A stretch of 7,284 nucleotides of DNA, taken from positions 1 through 7,284 of the forward strand of contig CALGUJ010000345.1 of NCBI GenBank assembly GCA_937902055.1, read 5' to 3'. Under the pieces are notes generated by a model. It searched no databases, was not told the DNA's origin, and was given only the letters and a program-made list of their open reading frames with translations. The stretch is from an uncultured Pelolinea sp. (GTDB lineage: Bacteria > Chloroflexota > Anaerolineae > Anaerolineales > Anaerolineaceae). Below are positions 1 through 5,601 of the stretch, piece by piece. Within the stretch, counting starts at the first letter, position 1, and the number at the start of each line of letters is the position of its first letter. The translations under genes and the position numbers were made by a program.

Positions 1-4
1 TTAG

Positions 5-180
5 CAAGCCGAAGCAATCTGTCGCTACGAGATCGCGTTGGCGTAATTGCGACAAGCATTGAAAATCTGTCCGTGAGATCGCCACGCCGCTGACGCGGCT
101 CGCGAAAACATATAATTCGAATATTTTTGCTAGTGAAACGCAGTAATTCGGGGGCCTGATATTGACAAGTATTGAATCTC
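5..180. repeat. Degenerate short repeats upstream of guaB
   Basis: No gene is visible in 1-283; all reading frames there are short or broken. Two 19-base stretches, 5-23 and 53-71, both begin CAAGC and end AATCTGTC and match at 13 of 19 positions. A third, partial relative is ACAAGTATTGAA at 165-176, which differs at one base from ACAAGCATTGAA at 52-63. The first copy contains GAAGCAATCT and the second follows ATTGCGA; both strings resemble pieces of a dispersed intergenic repeat that I associate from memory with Chloroflexota. They are probably decayed repeat copies rather than functional sites. The matches are short, so chance similarity is possible. Confidence 0.4.
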
Positions 181-191
181 AACGATCAACC

Positions 192-219
192 TTACCAATC
201 GCGGAAATGTCTATACAAT
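192..219 (+). promoter_or_regulatory. Candidate upstream promoter for guaB
   Basis: TTACCA (192-197, 4 of 6 matches to the -35 consensus) and TACAAT (214-219, 5 of 6 matches to the -10) are separated by 16 bases on the coding strand of guaB. Transcription would start near 226, leaving a leader of roughly 58 nt. The -10 overlaps the first copy of a tandem 13-bp repeat. It competes with the downstream candidate at 225-253, which has a perfect -10. Confidence 0.35.
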
Positions 220-232
220 ATGTCTACACAAC
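207..232 (+). repeat. Tandem 13-bp direct repeat in the guaB promoter region
   Basis: ATGTCTATACAAT (207-219) is followed immediately by ATGTCTACACAAC (220-232), with 11 of 13 positions identical. Each copy contains a small dyad of the form TGT-N4-ACA. The repeat spans the -10 of the upstream promoter candidate and the -35 of the downstream one, which is where a regulator of GTP synthesis could bind. No regulator family can be named from these bases. Confidence 0.55.
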
Positions 233-253
233 TAGCCCGCGGGCGTTTATAAT
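225..253 (+). promoter_or_regulatory. Candidate main guaB promoter with palindrome in its spacer
   Basis: A perfect -10 hexamer TATAAT lies at 248-253, with TACACA (4 of 6 matches to TTGACA) 17 bases upstream at 225-230. The start would fall near 260, giving a leader of only about 24 nt that carries the ribosome-binding site GGAG (273-276), 7 nt before the guaB ATG. The spacer contains the perfect 10-bp palindrome GCCCGCGGGC (235-244), a possible operator. A leader this short leaves no room for a riboswitch. Confidence 0.5.
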
Positions 254-283
254 TGCGCGAAATCCGATGCATGGAGCGCCCTG

Positions 284-1765
284 ATGAACGAAGACCTGTT
301 TTCCGCAAATGAAGCCCTGACATTCGACGATCTATTGATCGTTCCGGGATACAGCGAGGCGCTGCCTTCGCAAATGGACGTGCGGGCGCGGCTGGCGGGC
401 GATATTTTCCTGAATATCCCGGTTCTTTCCGCCGCGATGGACACCGTGACCGAGTCGCGCATGGCAATCGCACTGGCGCGCGAGGGCGGCATCGGCATCA
501 TCCATCGCAACCTGTCGCCGGAAGCGCAGGCGCGCGAAGTGGAGATCGTCAAGCGTTCCGAATCGGGGATGATCTCCGACCCGATCACGCTGACCCCGGA
601 CGCCACGCTCAAGGACGCCGAAGCGATCATGGCGCGTTTCCACATCAGCGGCATCCCGATCGTGGACGCGGATTCGCAAAAATTGGTCGGCATCCTCACC
701 AACCGGGATATCCGTTTTGTGGAAAGCGCGGATTACGAACGACCGGTGGCTGATTTCATGACCGGCGAGGGATTGGTCACCGCTCCGTTAGGCACTACGC
801 TGGAGCAAGCCAGGAGCATCCTGCAGCAGCACCGCATCGAAAAATTGCCGTTGGTGGACGATGGCGGCTGCCTGAAGGGCTTGATCACAGTCAAGGACAT
901 CCAGAAAAAGATCCGCTACCCGAACGCTTCCAAAGATAGCGGCGGCAGGCTGCTGGTGGGCGCGGCGGTGGGTGTGGGAGCAGACCTGGAACAACGCGCG
1001 GAGTTGATGGCTTCCAAAGGCGTGGACGTGCTGGTGGTGGATACGGCCCATGGGCATTCGGCCGGCGTGATGAAAGCCATCCGGCGCATCAAGGCCGTTT
1101 TGCCGGGCATGCCAGTGATCGGCGGCAACGTGGTCACGGAAGAAGGCACGCGCGCGCTGATCGAAGCCGGCGCAGACGCGGTGAAGGTGGGCGTGGGAGC
1201 GGGTTCGATCTGCACCACGCGCATCATCTCCGGCGCGGGCATGCCGCAGATGAGCGCCATTCACAACTGCGCCAAAGCCGCGCGGCAGGCGGGGATCCCG
1301 CTCATTGCCGACGGCGGCATTAAACACAGCGGCGAGATCGTCAAGGCCATCACAGCCGGAGCGGAAACGGTCATGCTGGGCAGTTTACTGGCCGGCCTGG
1401 ACGAGGGCCCGGGCGATTTGATCTTGTACGAAGGCCGGCAATACAAGTCCTACCGCGGCATGGGCAGCGAGGGCGCCATGCAGGGCTTTGGGCGCGACCG
1501 ATATGGCAGCGGGCAGGGAGAAGCACGCAAGCTGGTACCGGAAGGCATCGAAGGCATGATCGCCTACAAAGGCCCGCTGAGCGATTACATCTACCAACTG
1601 GTGGGCGGGCTGCGCTCGGGGATGGGCTACGCCGGGGCGACCTGCCTGGAAGATTTGCGCACGCGCACGCGGCTGGTGCGCATCACCAACGCCGGGCTGA
1701 TCGAGAGCCATCCCCACGACGTGACCATCACACGCGACGCGCCCAATTACCAGCGCGGCAATTAA
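284..1765 (+). CDS. guaB: Inosine-5'-monophosphate dehydrogenase
   Basis: This cytosolic enzyme oxidises IMP to XMP with NAD+, the committed step toward GTP; GuaA then makes GMP. The protein has 493 residues, close to the usual bacterial length of about 490. It starts with the family's [15 protein letters not shown] segment (residues 11-25). A CBS-domain pair follows at about 94-210, inserted in the (beta/alpha)8 barrel. The NAD-side motif VVDTAHGHS is at 251-259. The catalytic loop reads [11 protein letters not shown], with nucleophile Cys310, where most bacterial enzymes have GPGSIC. The flap motif [10 protein letters not shown] is at 390-399, and the mobile-flap Arg-Tyr pair is R406/Y407. 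The ATG at 284 is preceded by GGAG at 273-276. The gene stands alone: guaA is not adjacent and no clear hairpin terminator follows directly. Identification is essentially certain; the P-to-A change in the potassium/catalytic loop is a mild variant. Confidence 0.98.
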   Translation: MNEDLFSANEALTFDDLLIVPGYSEALPSQMDVRARLAGDIFLNIPVLSAAMDTVTESRMAIALAREGGIGIIHRNLSPEAQAREVEIVKRSESGMISDPITLTPDATLKDAEAIMARFHISGIPIVDADSQKLVGILTNRDIRFVESADYERPVADFMTGEGLVTAPLGTTLEQARSILQQHRIEKLPLVDDGGCLKGLITVKDIQKKIRYPNASKDSGGRLLVGAAVGVGADLEQRAELMASKGVDVLVVDTAHGHSAGVMKAIRRIKAVLPGMPVIGGNVVTEEGTRALIEAGADAVKVGVGAGSICTTRIISGAGMPQMSAIHNCAKAARQAGIPLIADGGIKHSGEIVKAITAGAETVMLGSLLAGLDEGPGDLILYEGRQYKSYRGMGSEGAMQGFGRDRYGSGQGEARKLVPEGIEGMIAYKGPLSDYIYQLVGGLRSGMGYAGATCLEDLRTRTRLVRITNAGLIESHPHDVTITRDAPNYQRGN

Positions 1766-1893
1766 TGCTGTAATCACAGAGGAACACAGGGATGTCATCC
1801 TGAATCCCGCTAGGGTTGAAGGATCTCGGCCGGATATCCAGAAGTGGTTGGGCCTCACCGATGTTTTGGTCGAGATTACCGGCGATACTATCT

Positions 1894-1907
1894 GGCGGGT
1901 ATACCCG
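1894..1907. repeat. GGCGGGTAT unit with a perfect 12-bp palindrome
   Basis: CGGGTATACCCG (1896-1907) is a perfect palindrome and belongs to the first of three GGCGGGTAT units in this spacer (1894-1902, 1960-1968, 2004-2012). Unlike the two downstream units, it has no loop between its arms. It looks like the same repeat family in its shortest form. Confidence 0.55.
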
Positions 1908-1949
1908 GGGAAGCCTGGCACATTTAGGAATCTGCCCACTTGCTTAGGG

Positions 1950-2047
1950 AAATAATAGCGGCGGGTATGGAAACCCGCCCTACGTGGTTGTGAAAATAAT
2001 AGCGGCGGGTATTCTCGCAAAAGCCGAGTACTGGTGGAAACCCGCCC
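1950..2047 (+). repeat. Two hairpin repeat units; the second has a 23-nt loop insertion
   Basis: AAATAATAGCGGCGGGTAT occurs exactly twice (1950-1968 and 1994-2012). Unit 1 folds as GGCGGGT (1960-1966) with ACCCGCC (1973-1979) around a 6-nt loop. Unit 2 has the same arms (2004-2010 and 2040-2046), but 23 extra bases (2013-2035) sit exactly between TAT and GGAAACCCGCCC; removing them restores unit 1. The insert contains its own small stem, CTCG (2014-2017) with CGAG (2025-2028). Neither hairpin is followed by a T run, so they are not classic intrinsic terminators, though they could slow or end guaB transcription. Confidence 0.75.
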
Positions 2048-2104
2048 AGCTTGCTCCTTTCGTTCCGGGATTTTCTCTTTATTTGGAATGACAGTTGATG
2101 ATGT

Positions 2105-2130
2105 ATTAACCTCTGTTAATTATGTATAAT
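2105..2130 (+). promoter_or_regulatory. Candidate cdd promoter with inverted repeat over the -35 region
   Basis: A perfect -10 TATAAT (2125-2130) lies 24 bases before the cdd ATG, with no good -35 hexamer at the usual spacing (TGTATT at 17 bp matches poorly). In its place is a perfect inverted repeat, ATTAAC-ctct-GTTAAT (2105-2120), ending 4 bases before the -10. That position suits either an activator site or a repressor operator. The leader contains GAAAGGA (2141-2147), 7 nt before the ATG. Confidence 0.5.
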
Positions 2131-2154
2131 GAGTTTCCCTGAAAGGAAAAAACC

Positions 2155-2568
2155 ATGATTGATAACGAGATGAAAACCAAGCTGCTGGCTGCCGCGGTCA
2201 AAGCGGCGGAAAATTCCTACTCTCCCTATTCCAACTTCCGGGTGGGGGCGGCGGTGCTGACCAAAAGCGGGAAAGTCTTTAGAGGGACCAATATTGAGAA
2301 CGTTTCCTACGGCGGAACGGTATGCGCGGAGCGCGTAGCCGCCTGGAAAGCCGTCTCGGAGGGGGAACGCGAGATCGAAGCCATCGCCGTGGTCGGGCCG
2401 AGTAAAACAGAAGCCTATCCCTGCGCCATCTGCCGCCAGGTACTGCTGGAATTCGGTTTGCACATGCTGGTGATCAGCGGCGACGAAAACGGCAAATACC
2501 TGGGTGAACGCAAGCTGAGCGACCTGGTACCATTTCCGTTCGTGCCGGCTGCTTTATTGGGCGAATAA
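2155..2568 (+). CDS. cdd: Cytidine deaminase
   Basis: This enzyme hydrolyses cytidine and deoxycytidine to uridine and deoxyuridine in pyrimidine salvage, in the cytosol. At 137 residues it matches the short, homotetrameric class (about 130-140 residues) rather than the longer dimeric E. coli type. The substrate-binding NIENVSYGG segment (46-54) supplies Asn46 and Glu48. The zinc site is C57-A-E59, where Glu59 is the proton shuttle, together with P-C90-x-x-C93. The C-terminal LVPFPFVP segment (123-130) is also typical of the family. The ATG is set by GAAAGGA 7 nt upstream. The gene has its own promoter and terminator, so it is probably transcribed alone. No pyrimidine phosphorylase or nucleoside transporter gene lies beside it in this window. 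Confidence 0.97.
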   Translation: MIDNEMKTKLLAAAVKAAENSYSPYSNFRVGAAVLTKSGKVFRGTNIENVSYGGTVCAERVAAWKAVSEGEREIEAIAVVGPSKTEAYPCAICRQVLLEFGLHMLVISGDENGKYLGERKLSDLVPFPFVPAALLGE

Positions 2569-2595
2569 AAGAAAGCGGTCCAACACCGTGAGATC

Positions 2596-2629
2596 AGAGG
2601 CCTATCGAGAGATGGGCTTCTTTTATTTT
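2596..2629 (+). terminator. Intrinsic terminator after cdd
   Basis: GAGGCCTATC (2597-2606) pairs with GATGGGCTTC (2611-2620) as a continuous 10-bp stem that includes two G-U pairs. It closes on the four-base loop GAGA (a GNRA tetraloop) and is followed by TTTTATTTT (2621-2629). A weaker 4-bp hairpin, CGGT...ACCG (2576-2588), lies just before it. It separates cdd from the arsR cassette. Confidence 0.85.
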
Positions 2630-2650
2630 ACGACCATGGTGATTTCTCCC

Positions 2651-2678
2651 TTGACAGCGACAGAGTTTCGTATAAAAT
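2651..2678 (+). promoter_or_regulatory. Promoter of the arsR-ATPase operon
   Basis: A perfect -35 TTGACA (2651-2656) and TAAAAT (2673-2678, 5 of 6 matches) are separated by 16 bases. Transcription should begin near 2685. The operator palindrome starts at the last base of the -10 and covers the start site, so a bound repressor would block polymerase. Confidence 0.8.
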
Positions 2679-2705
2679 AACATCTGAATATATATTCAGA
2701 TGTTA
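2678..2705. promoter_or_regulatory. 28-bp perfect palindromic operator for the ArsR/SmtB repressor
   Basis: TAACATCTGAATAT (2678-2691) is followed directly by its exact reverse complement (2692-2705). The TGAATATATATTCA centre resembles the 12-2-12 inverted repeats with TGAA/TTCA half-sites bound by SmtB/CzrA-type repressors. Its position over the start site of a gene for such a repressor makes autoregulation the natural reading. Binding itself is inferred. Confidence 0.85.
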
Positions 2706-2710
2706 ATACT

Positions 2711-3016
2711 ATGAATAAAGACACACCAATTTTGGATGAACACAATGCAGCTCATGTAGCTGAGTTATTCAGCGCTTTCAGCGATACCAGCCGCATCAGA
2801 ATCATTTCCGCGATAATCGACCAGGAATTGAACGTCAATACGCTGGCCGAGATGGTGGGAATCAGCGATTCGGCAATTTCCCATCACATGCGCCACTTGC
2901 GGCAAATGGGAATTGTCAAAGCGCGCCGCAGCGGGAAAGAGGTCTTCTATCGAGTGGAAGACGACCATATCATCGCCCTGTTCAAGCAGGGGGTTGGGCA
3001 CATCAAGAGCGGATAA
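2711..3016 (+). CDS. ArsR/SmtB-family metal-responsive repressor
   Basis: This is a small dimeric winged-helix repressor of 101 residues, a usual family length, expected to block its own operon until it binds a metal ion. The recognition-helix region TLAEMVGISDSAISHHMRHL (44-63) is clearly SmtB-like, and the wing is around ARRSGKEVFYRV (71-82). The alpha-5 metal site of CzrA/SmtB has the pattern D-x-H-x10-H-x2-(H/E). Here D84, H86 and H97 are present, but the fourth position is Ser100. The alpha-3 ELCVCD-type cysteines are absent (ELNVNTL, 39-45), which argues against an As/Cd/Pb sensor of the ArsR/CadC kind. A Zn(II)- or Co(II)-type response is the best guess. The ATG at 2711 lacks a clear Shine-Dalgarno sequence because the operator occupies its leader. 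The ATPase gene follows after 32 nt. Confidence 0.93.
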   Translation: MNKDTPILDEHNAAHVAELFSAFSDTSRIRIISAIIDQELNVNTLAEMVGISDSAISHHMRHLRQMGIVKARRSGKEVFYRVEDDHIIALFKQGVGHIKSG

Positions 3017-3048
3017 GCTCAAGCTAACAATTTCAGGAGAGTCATCAC

Positions 3049-5538
3049 ATGATCAATTCAACCAAGGCTGAGATGCCCGGCATTTCAGCCAATACCAACT
3101 ACACCGGTTTGACTTCCGCGGAGGTCGAAACCCGCAGAAGCCTATTTGGAAAGAACCAACTGCCAGAAAAGAAGGGACCGAGCGCCTGGTCGATCCTTTT
3201 TTCACAATTCAAGAGCCCGCTGATCTACATCATCCTGTTCGCGGCATTGGTTTCGTTGATTGTGGGCGAGTATGGCGACTTTGCCATCATCATGGTCGTA
3301 GTGGCAGCCGATGTGGTCATGGGTTTCGTGCAGGAGTACAAAGCCCAGCAAACCTACCAGGCTTTGAAAGGATTGCTCAAACCGACCACAACCGTGATCC
3401 GCGACGGCGAACGTAAAGAGATCGACGTATGGGAATTGGTGCCGGGCGACCTGGTGCTGATGACAAACGGCGAACGCATCCCGGCGGATGGAAAAATGCT
3501 GGAGTGCCTGCAATTTTCGGTCAACGAAGCCATTCTCACCGGCGAAAGCGAAGCGGTCGAGAAGAAAGCGGAAGAAGGCAGCGACCTGGCGTATATGGGC
3601 ACCACGGTCTGTTCCGGCCGCGGCGTGATGCAGGTGAGCGGCACCGGAACGCAGACGGAACTTGGGAAAATTGCCTCCAGCCTGCAGGAACATGAAGAGG
3701 AAGACACACCGCTGCAGGTGCGTTTGAAGGCTTTCAGCCGCACCCTGACGCAGATCGTCTGCGCCATCACTGCCGTTATCCTGATCGCCGGATTGTTGAT
3801 GGGCAAAGAATTTTTGGGAATGCTGGAAACCTCCATTATCCTGGCTATCGCGGCCGTCCCGGAAGGACTGCTCATTGCCGTGACGGTTATCCAGGTTTTA
3901 GGGATGCGCAAGATTCTCAAGCGCCACGGCCTGGTTAAGCGCCTGGCGGCGGTGGAGACGCTGGGCTCGGTTTCAGTGATCTGCACCGATAAAACCGGCA
4001 CCCTGACCGAAGGCAATATGCGCGTAACGCGCAGCGAGATGAAGGACGAGCGGCGCGCATTACAGGTGATGATGCTGTGCAACGATTTAGAAGGTCCGGT
4101 CGATACGGCTTTATGGAAATATGTTCAGGCCAACAGCACCCCCGACATGGACGAGCTGTTCAACAATTCCACGCGCACGGCTGAAGAGATGTTCAGCAGC
4201 GAAAAGAAATTCATGACTACCTGCGCCAGAACACCAGAAGGGGAAAGCAGCTTCCTGAAAGGCGCCCCCGAGATTGTCCTGGGAATGTGCCAGGTAGAAA
4301 AGAGCGAGAAAACCCGCCTGCTGCAATTGATCGACGAATGGGCGCGGTCCGGGTTGAGGCTGCTGGGGCTGGCCTGGCGGCCGGACGGCAGGAACACCGA
4401 GCACAGCGGCTACCTGTGGGCCGGGTTGATCGCCATGGAAGACCCGGTGCGCGAGGGCGTGATGCACGCCATCCAGGTGGCGCACCAGGCCGGTATCGAA
4501 GTAAAAATGATCACCGGCGATTACCGCCTGACGGCGGAGCGGGTGGCCATGAACATCGGCTTGATGAAAGCCGGCGATGCCATCATCGAGGGCGAGGAAT
4601 TACAGAAATTAAGCGACGAAGAACTACGCCGCAAGGTAGGTGAGATTGCCGTGTTCTCGCGCATCCGGCCGAACGACAAATTGCGCATCGTGAAAGCCCT
4701 ACAGGAAAACGGCAAGGTGGCCGCCATGATCGGCGACGGCGTGAACGACGCTCCCGCGCTGCAGCGAGCCAACATCGGCGTGGTGGTCAACGAGGCCACC
4801 GACGTGGCCAAGGAGACTGCCGACCTGATCCTGATGGACAGCAACTTCAAGACCATTGTGGCTGCCATCGAGGAAGGCCGCACTATTTTTGAAAATATCC
4901 GCAAGGTTGTGGCATACACGCTATCCAACTCCTTCGCGGAAGTTCTGACCATCTTTACAGCCATGTTGTTCAACTGGCCGGCTCCACTGGCGGTGGCCCA
5001 GATCCTGTGGATCCACCTGATCTGCGACGGCCCGTCGGACATCGTGTTGGGCTTTGAACCGAAGGAGGACGGCATCATGAGCGAGCCTCCCAAGTCGCTC
5101 AAGGAGCCCATTTTGACCAGGCTGGGCGGCACGCTGATCGGCATCATTAGTGTTTCCAGCGCCATTTTCGCCCTGGCCATGTTCGGGCACTTCTACACCA
5201 TCCATCATGACCCGGCCGAGGGGCAGAGCATCGCATTCGCCAGCTTTGCCATCAATTCGATGATCTACATATTCGCTTACCGCAGCATGCGCAAACCGAT
5301 CTTTAAGAGCGGACCGCTTACGCGGAACAAACCGCTTATCTGGTCGGTGGCGGCCGGATTGCTGACCGCGGTGATTGCGTTCCTGCTCAAACCGATCCGG
5401 AATGCGCTGGGCATCGTTCCGCTTTCCCTGGTCGAATGGTCGTATATCCTGGGCGTAGCTTTTTCACTGCTGTTCATCGTGGAGATCGGCAAAGCCATCA
5501 GCCTGCGCGTGCAGCGCAACCGACAGCGGATTGTTTAG
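3049..5538 (+). CDS. P2-type cation-transporting ATPase
   Basis: This integral membrane pump uses ATP to move cations, most likely outward. It has 829 residues. A Cation_ATPase_N segment (about 15-70) leads into M1-M2 (about 50-96). The actuator motif is TGES (164-167), and M3-M4 span about 232-280 with PEGL at 271-274. The phosphorylation motif DKTGTLTEG has Asp314; KGAPE is at 404-408, TGD at 489-491 and GDGVNDAP at 562-569. Six C-terminal helices, M5-M10, lie at about 619-817. PEGL in M4 and the absence of a CPx motif or N-terminal metal-binding domain place it in P2, not P1B. Against SERCA, Glu309 and Glu771 are kept (E272, E631), Asn768 becomes S628, Asn796 becomes H656, Thr799 becomes C659, and Asp800 is kept (D660). 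The nucleotide domain is compact. AGGAGA (3035-3040) sets the start. Co-transcription with arsR suggests a metal substrate; Ca2+ or another divalent ion cannot be excluded. Confidence 0.95.
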   Translation: MINSTKAEMPGISANTNYTGLTSAEVETRRSLFGKNQLPEKKGPSAWSILFSQFKSPLIYIILFAALVSLIVGEYGDFAIIMVVVAADVVMGFVQEYKAQQTYQALKGLLKPTTTVIRDGERKEIDVWELVPGDLVLMTNGERIPADGKMLECLQFSVNEAILTGESEAVEKKAEEGSDLAYMGTTVCSGRGVMQVSGTGTQTELGKIASSLQEHEEEDTPLQVRLKAFSRTLTQIVCAITAVILIAGLLMGKEFLGMLETSIILAIAAVPEGLLIAVTVIQVLGMRKILKRHGLVKRLAAVETLGSVSVICTDKTGTLTEGNMRVTRSEMKDERRALQVMMLCNDLEGPVDTALWKYVQANSTPDMDELFNNSTRTAEEMFSSEKKFMTTCARTPEGESSFLKGAPEIVLGMCQVEKSEKTRLLQLIDEWARSGLRLLGLAWRPDGRNTEHSGYLWAGLIAMEDPVREGVMHAIQVAHQAGIEVKMITGDYRLTAERVAMNIGLMKAGDAIIEGEELQKLSDEELRRKVGEIAVFSRIRPNDKLRIVKALQENGKVAAMIGDGVNDAPALQRANIGVVVNEATDVAKETADLILMDSNFKTIVAAIEEGRTIFENIRKVVAYTLSNSFAEVLTIFTAMLFNWPAPLAVAQILWIHLICDGPSDIVLGFEPKEDGIMSEPPKSLKEPILTRLGGTLIGIISVSSAIFALAMFGHFYTIHHDPAEGQSIAFASFAINSMIYIFAYRSMRKPIFKSGPLTRNKPLIWSVAAGLLTAVIAFLLKPIRNALGIVPLSLVEWSYILGVAFSLLFIVEIGKAISLRVQRNRQRIV

Positions 5539-5553
5539 AACTTTCTGAAAAGG

Positions 5554-5590
5554 AAAAGGAGCTGCGGTTTTTCTTCGCAACTCCTTTTTT
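5554..5590. terminator. Terminator usable in both directions between convergent genes
   Basis: AAAAGGAG (5554-5561) pairs with CTCCTTTT (5581-5588). Inside, after a C/A mismatch, TGCG (5563-5566) pairs with CGCA (5576-5579) around a 9-nt loop. A T run ends the plus-strand side (5585-5590). On the minus strand the A-rich left side becomes a T-rich tail, so the same hairpin can end both the ATPase operon and the minus-strand gene whose stop codon lies at 5602-5604. Confidence 0.85.
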
Positions 5591-5601
5591 ACAAAGAAGA
5601 C

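Larger units (their letters stand above)
1793..2093. repeat. Intergenic element bounded by imperfect inverted arms
   Basis: The 389 bases between guaB and cdd hold no gene. The left arm begins TGTCATCCTGAAT (1793-1805). The right arm ends ATTTGGAATGACA (2081-2093), whose reverse complement matches the left arm at 10 of 13 positions. Both arms then share AATCCCG (1803-1809; reverse complement at 2066-2072) and a GAA-rich GGA block. The left arm also folds on itself: ATCCT (1797-1801) pairs with AGGAT (1820-1824) around an inner CCC-gcta-GGG. Just outside, 1775-1791 reads as a near-duplicate CACAGAGGA/CACAGGGA. No target-site duplication was seen and no transposase is present. It could be a non-autonomous element, or two oppositely oriented copies of a dispersed repeat. 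Confidence 0.5.

Noticed and set aside
1..27. The end of a minus-strand gene (TAA on the minus strand at 1-3)
   Set aside because: In that frame another stop (TAG) appears at 25-27, so no coding region of meaningful length ends there.
162..167. A perfect TTGACA as a -35 box far upstream of guaB
   Set aside because: At 16-18 bp spacing the downstream hexamers (around 184-191) do not resemble a -10; it probably lies inside a degenerate repeat copy.
254..283. A riboswitch in the guaB leader
   Set aside because: With the best promoter the leader is only about 24 nt, and even the upstream candidate gives about 58 nt with no recognisable purine or ppGpp aptamer pattern.
1385..2020. A 211-codon minus-strand frame crossing the end of guaB and the repeat region
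   Set aside because: Most of it is antisense to guaB and the rest translates the intergenic hairpin repeats; no motif or ribosome-binding site supports it.
1894..2047. CRISPR array
   Set aside because: There are only three short units, spacing is irregular, the units carry internal hairpins of variable loop size, and there are no cas genes.
3354..4082. A 242-codon minus-strand frame inside the ATPase gene
   Set aside because: It is antisense to conserved ATPase motifs, and its Ser/Arg/Ile-rich product is typical of a shadow frame.
3049..5538. Heavy-metal P1B-type ATPase (ZntA/CopA-like)
   Set aside because: There is no N-terminal metal-binding domain and no CPC/SPC/TPC motif in the M4 position (PEGL instead), and six helices follow the catalytic domain, as in P2 pumps.
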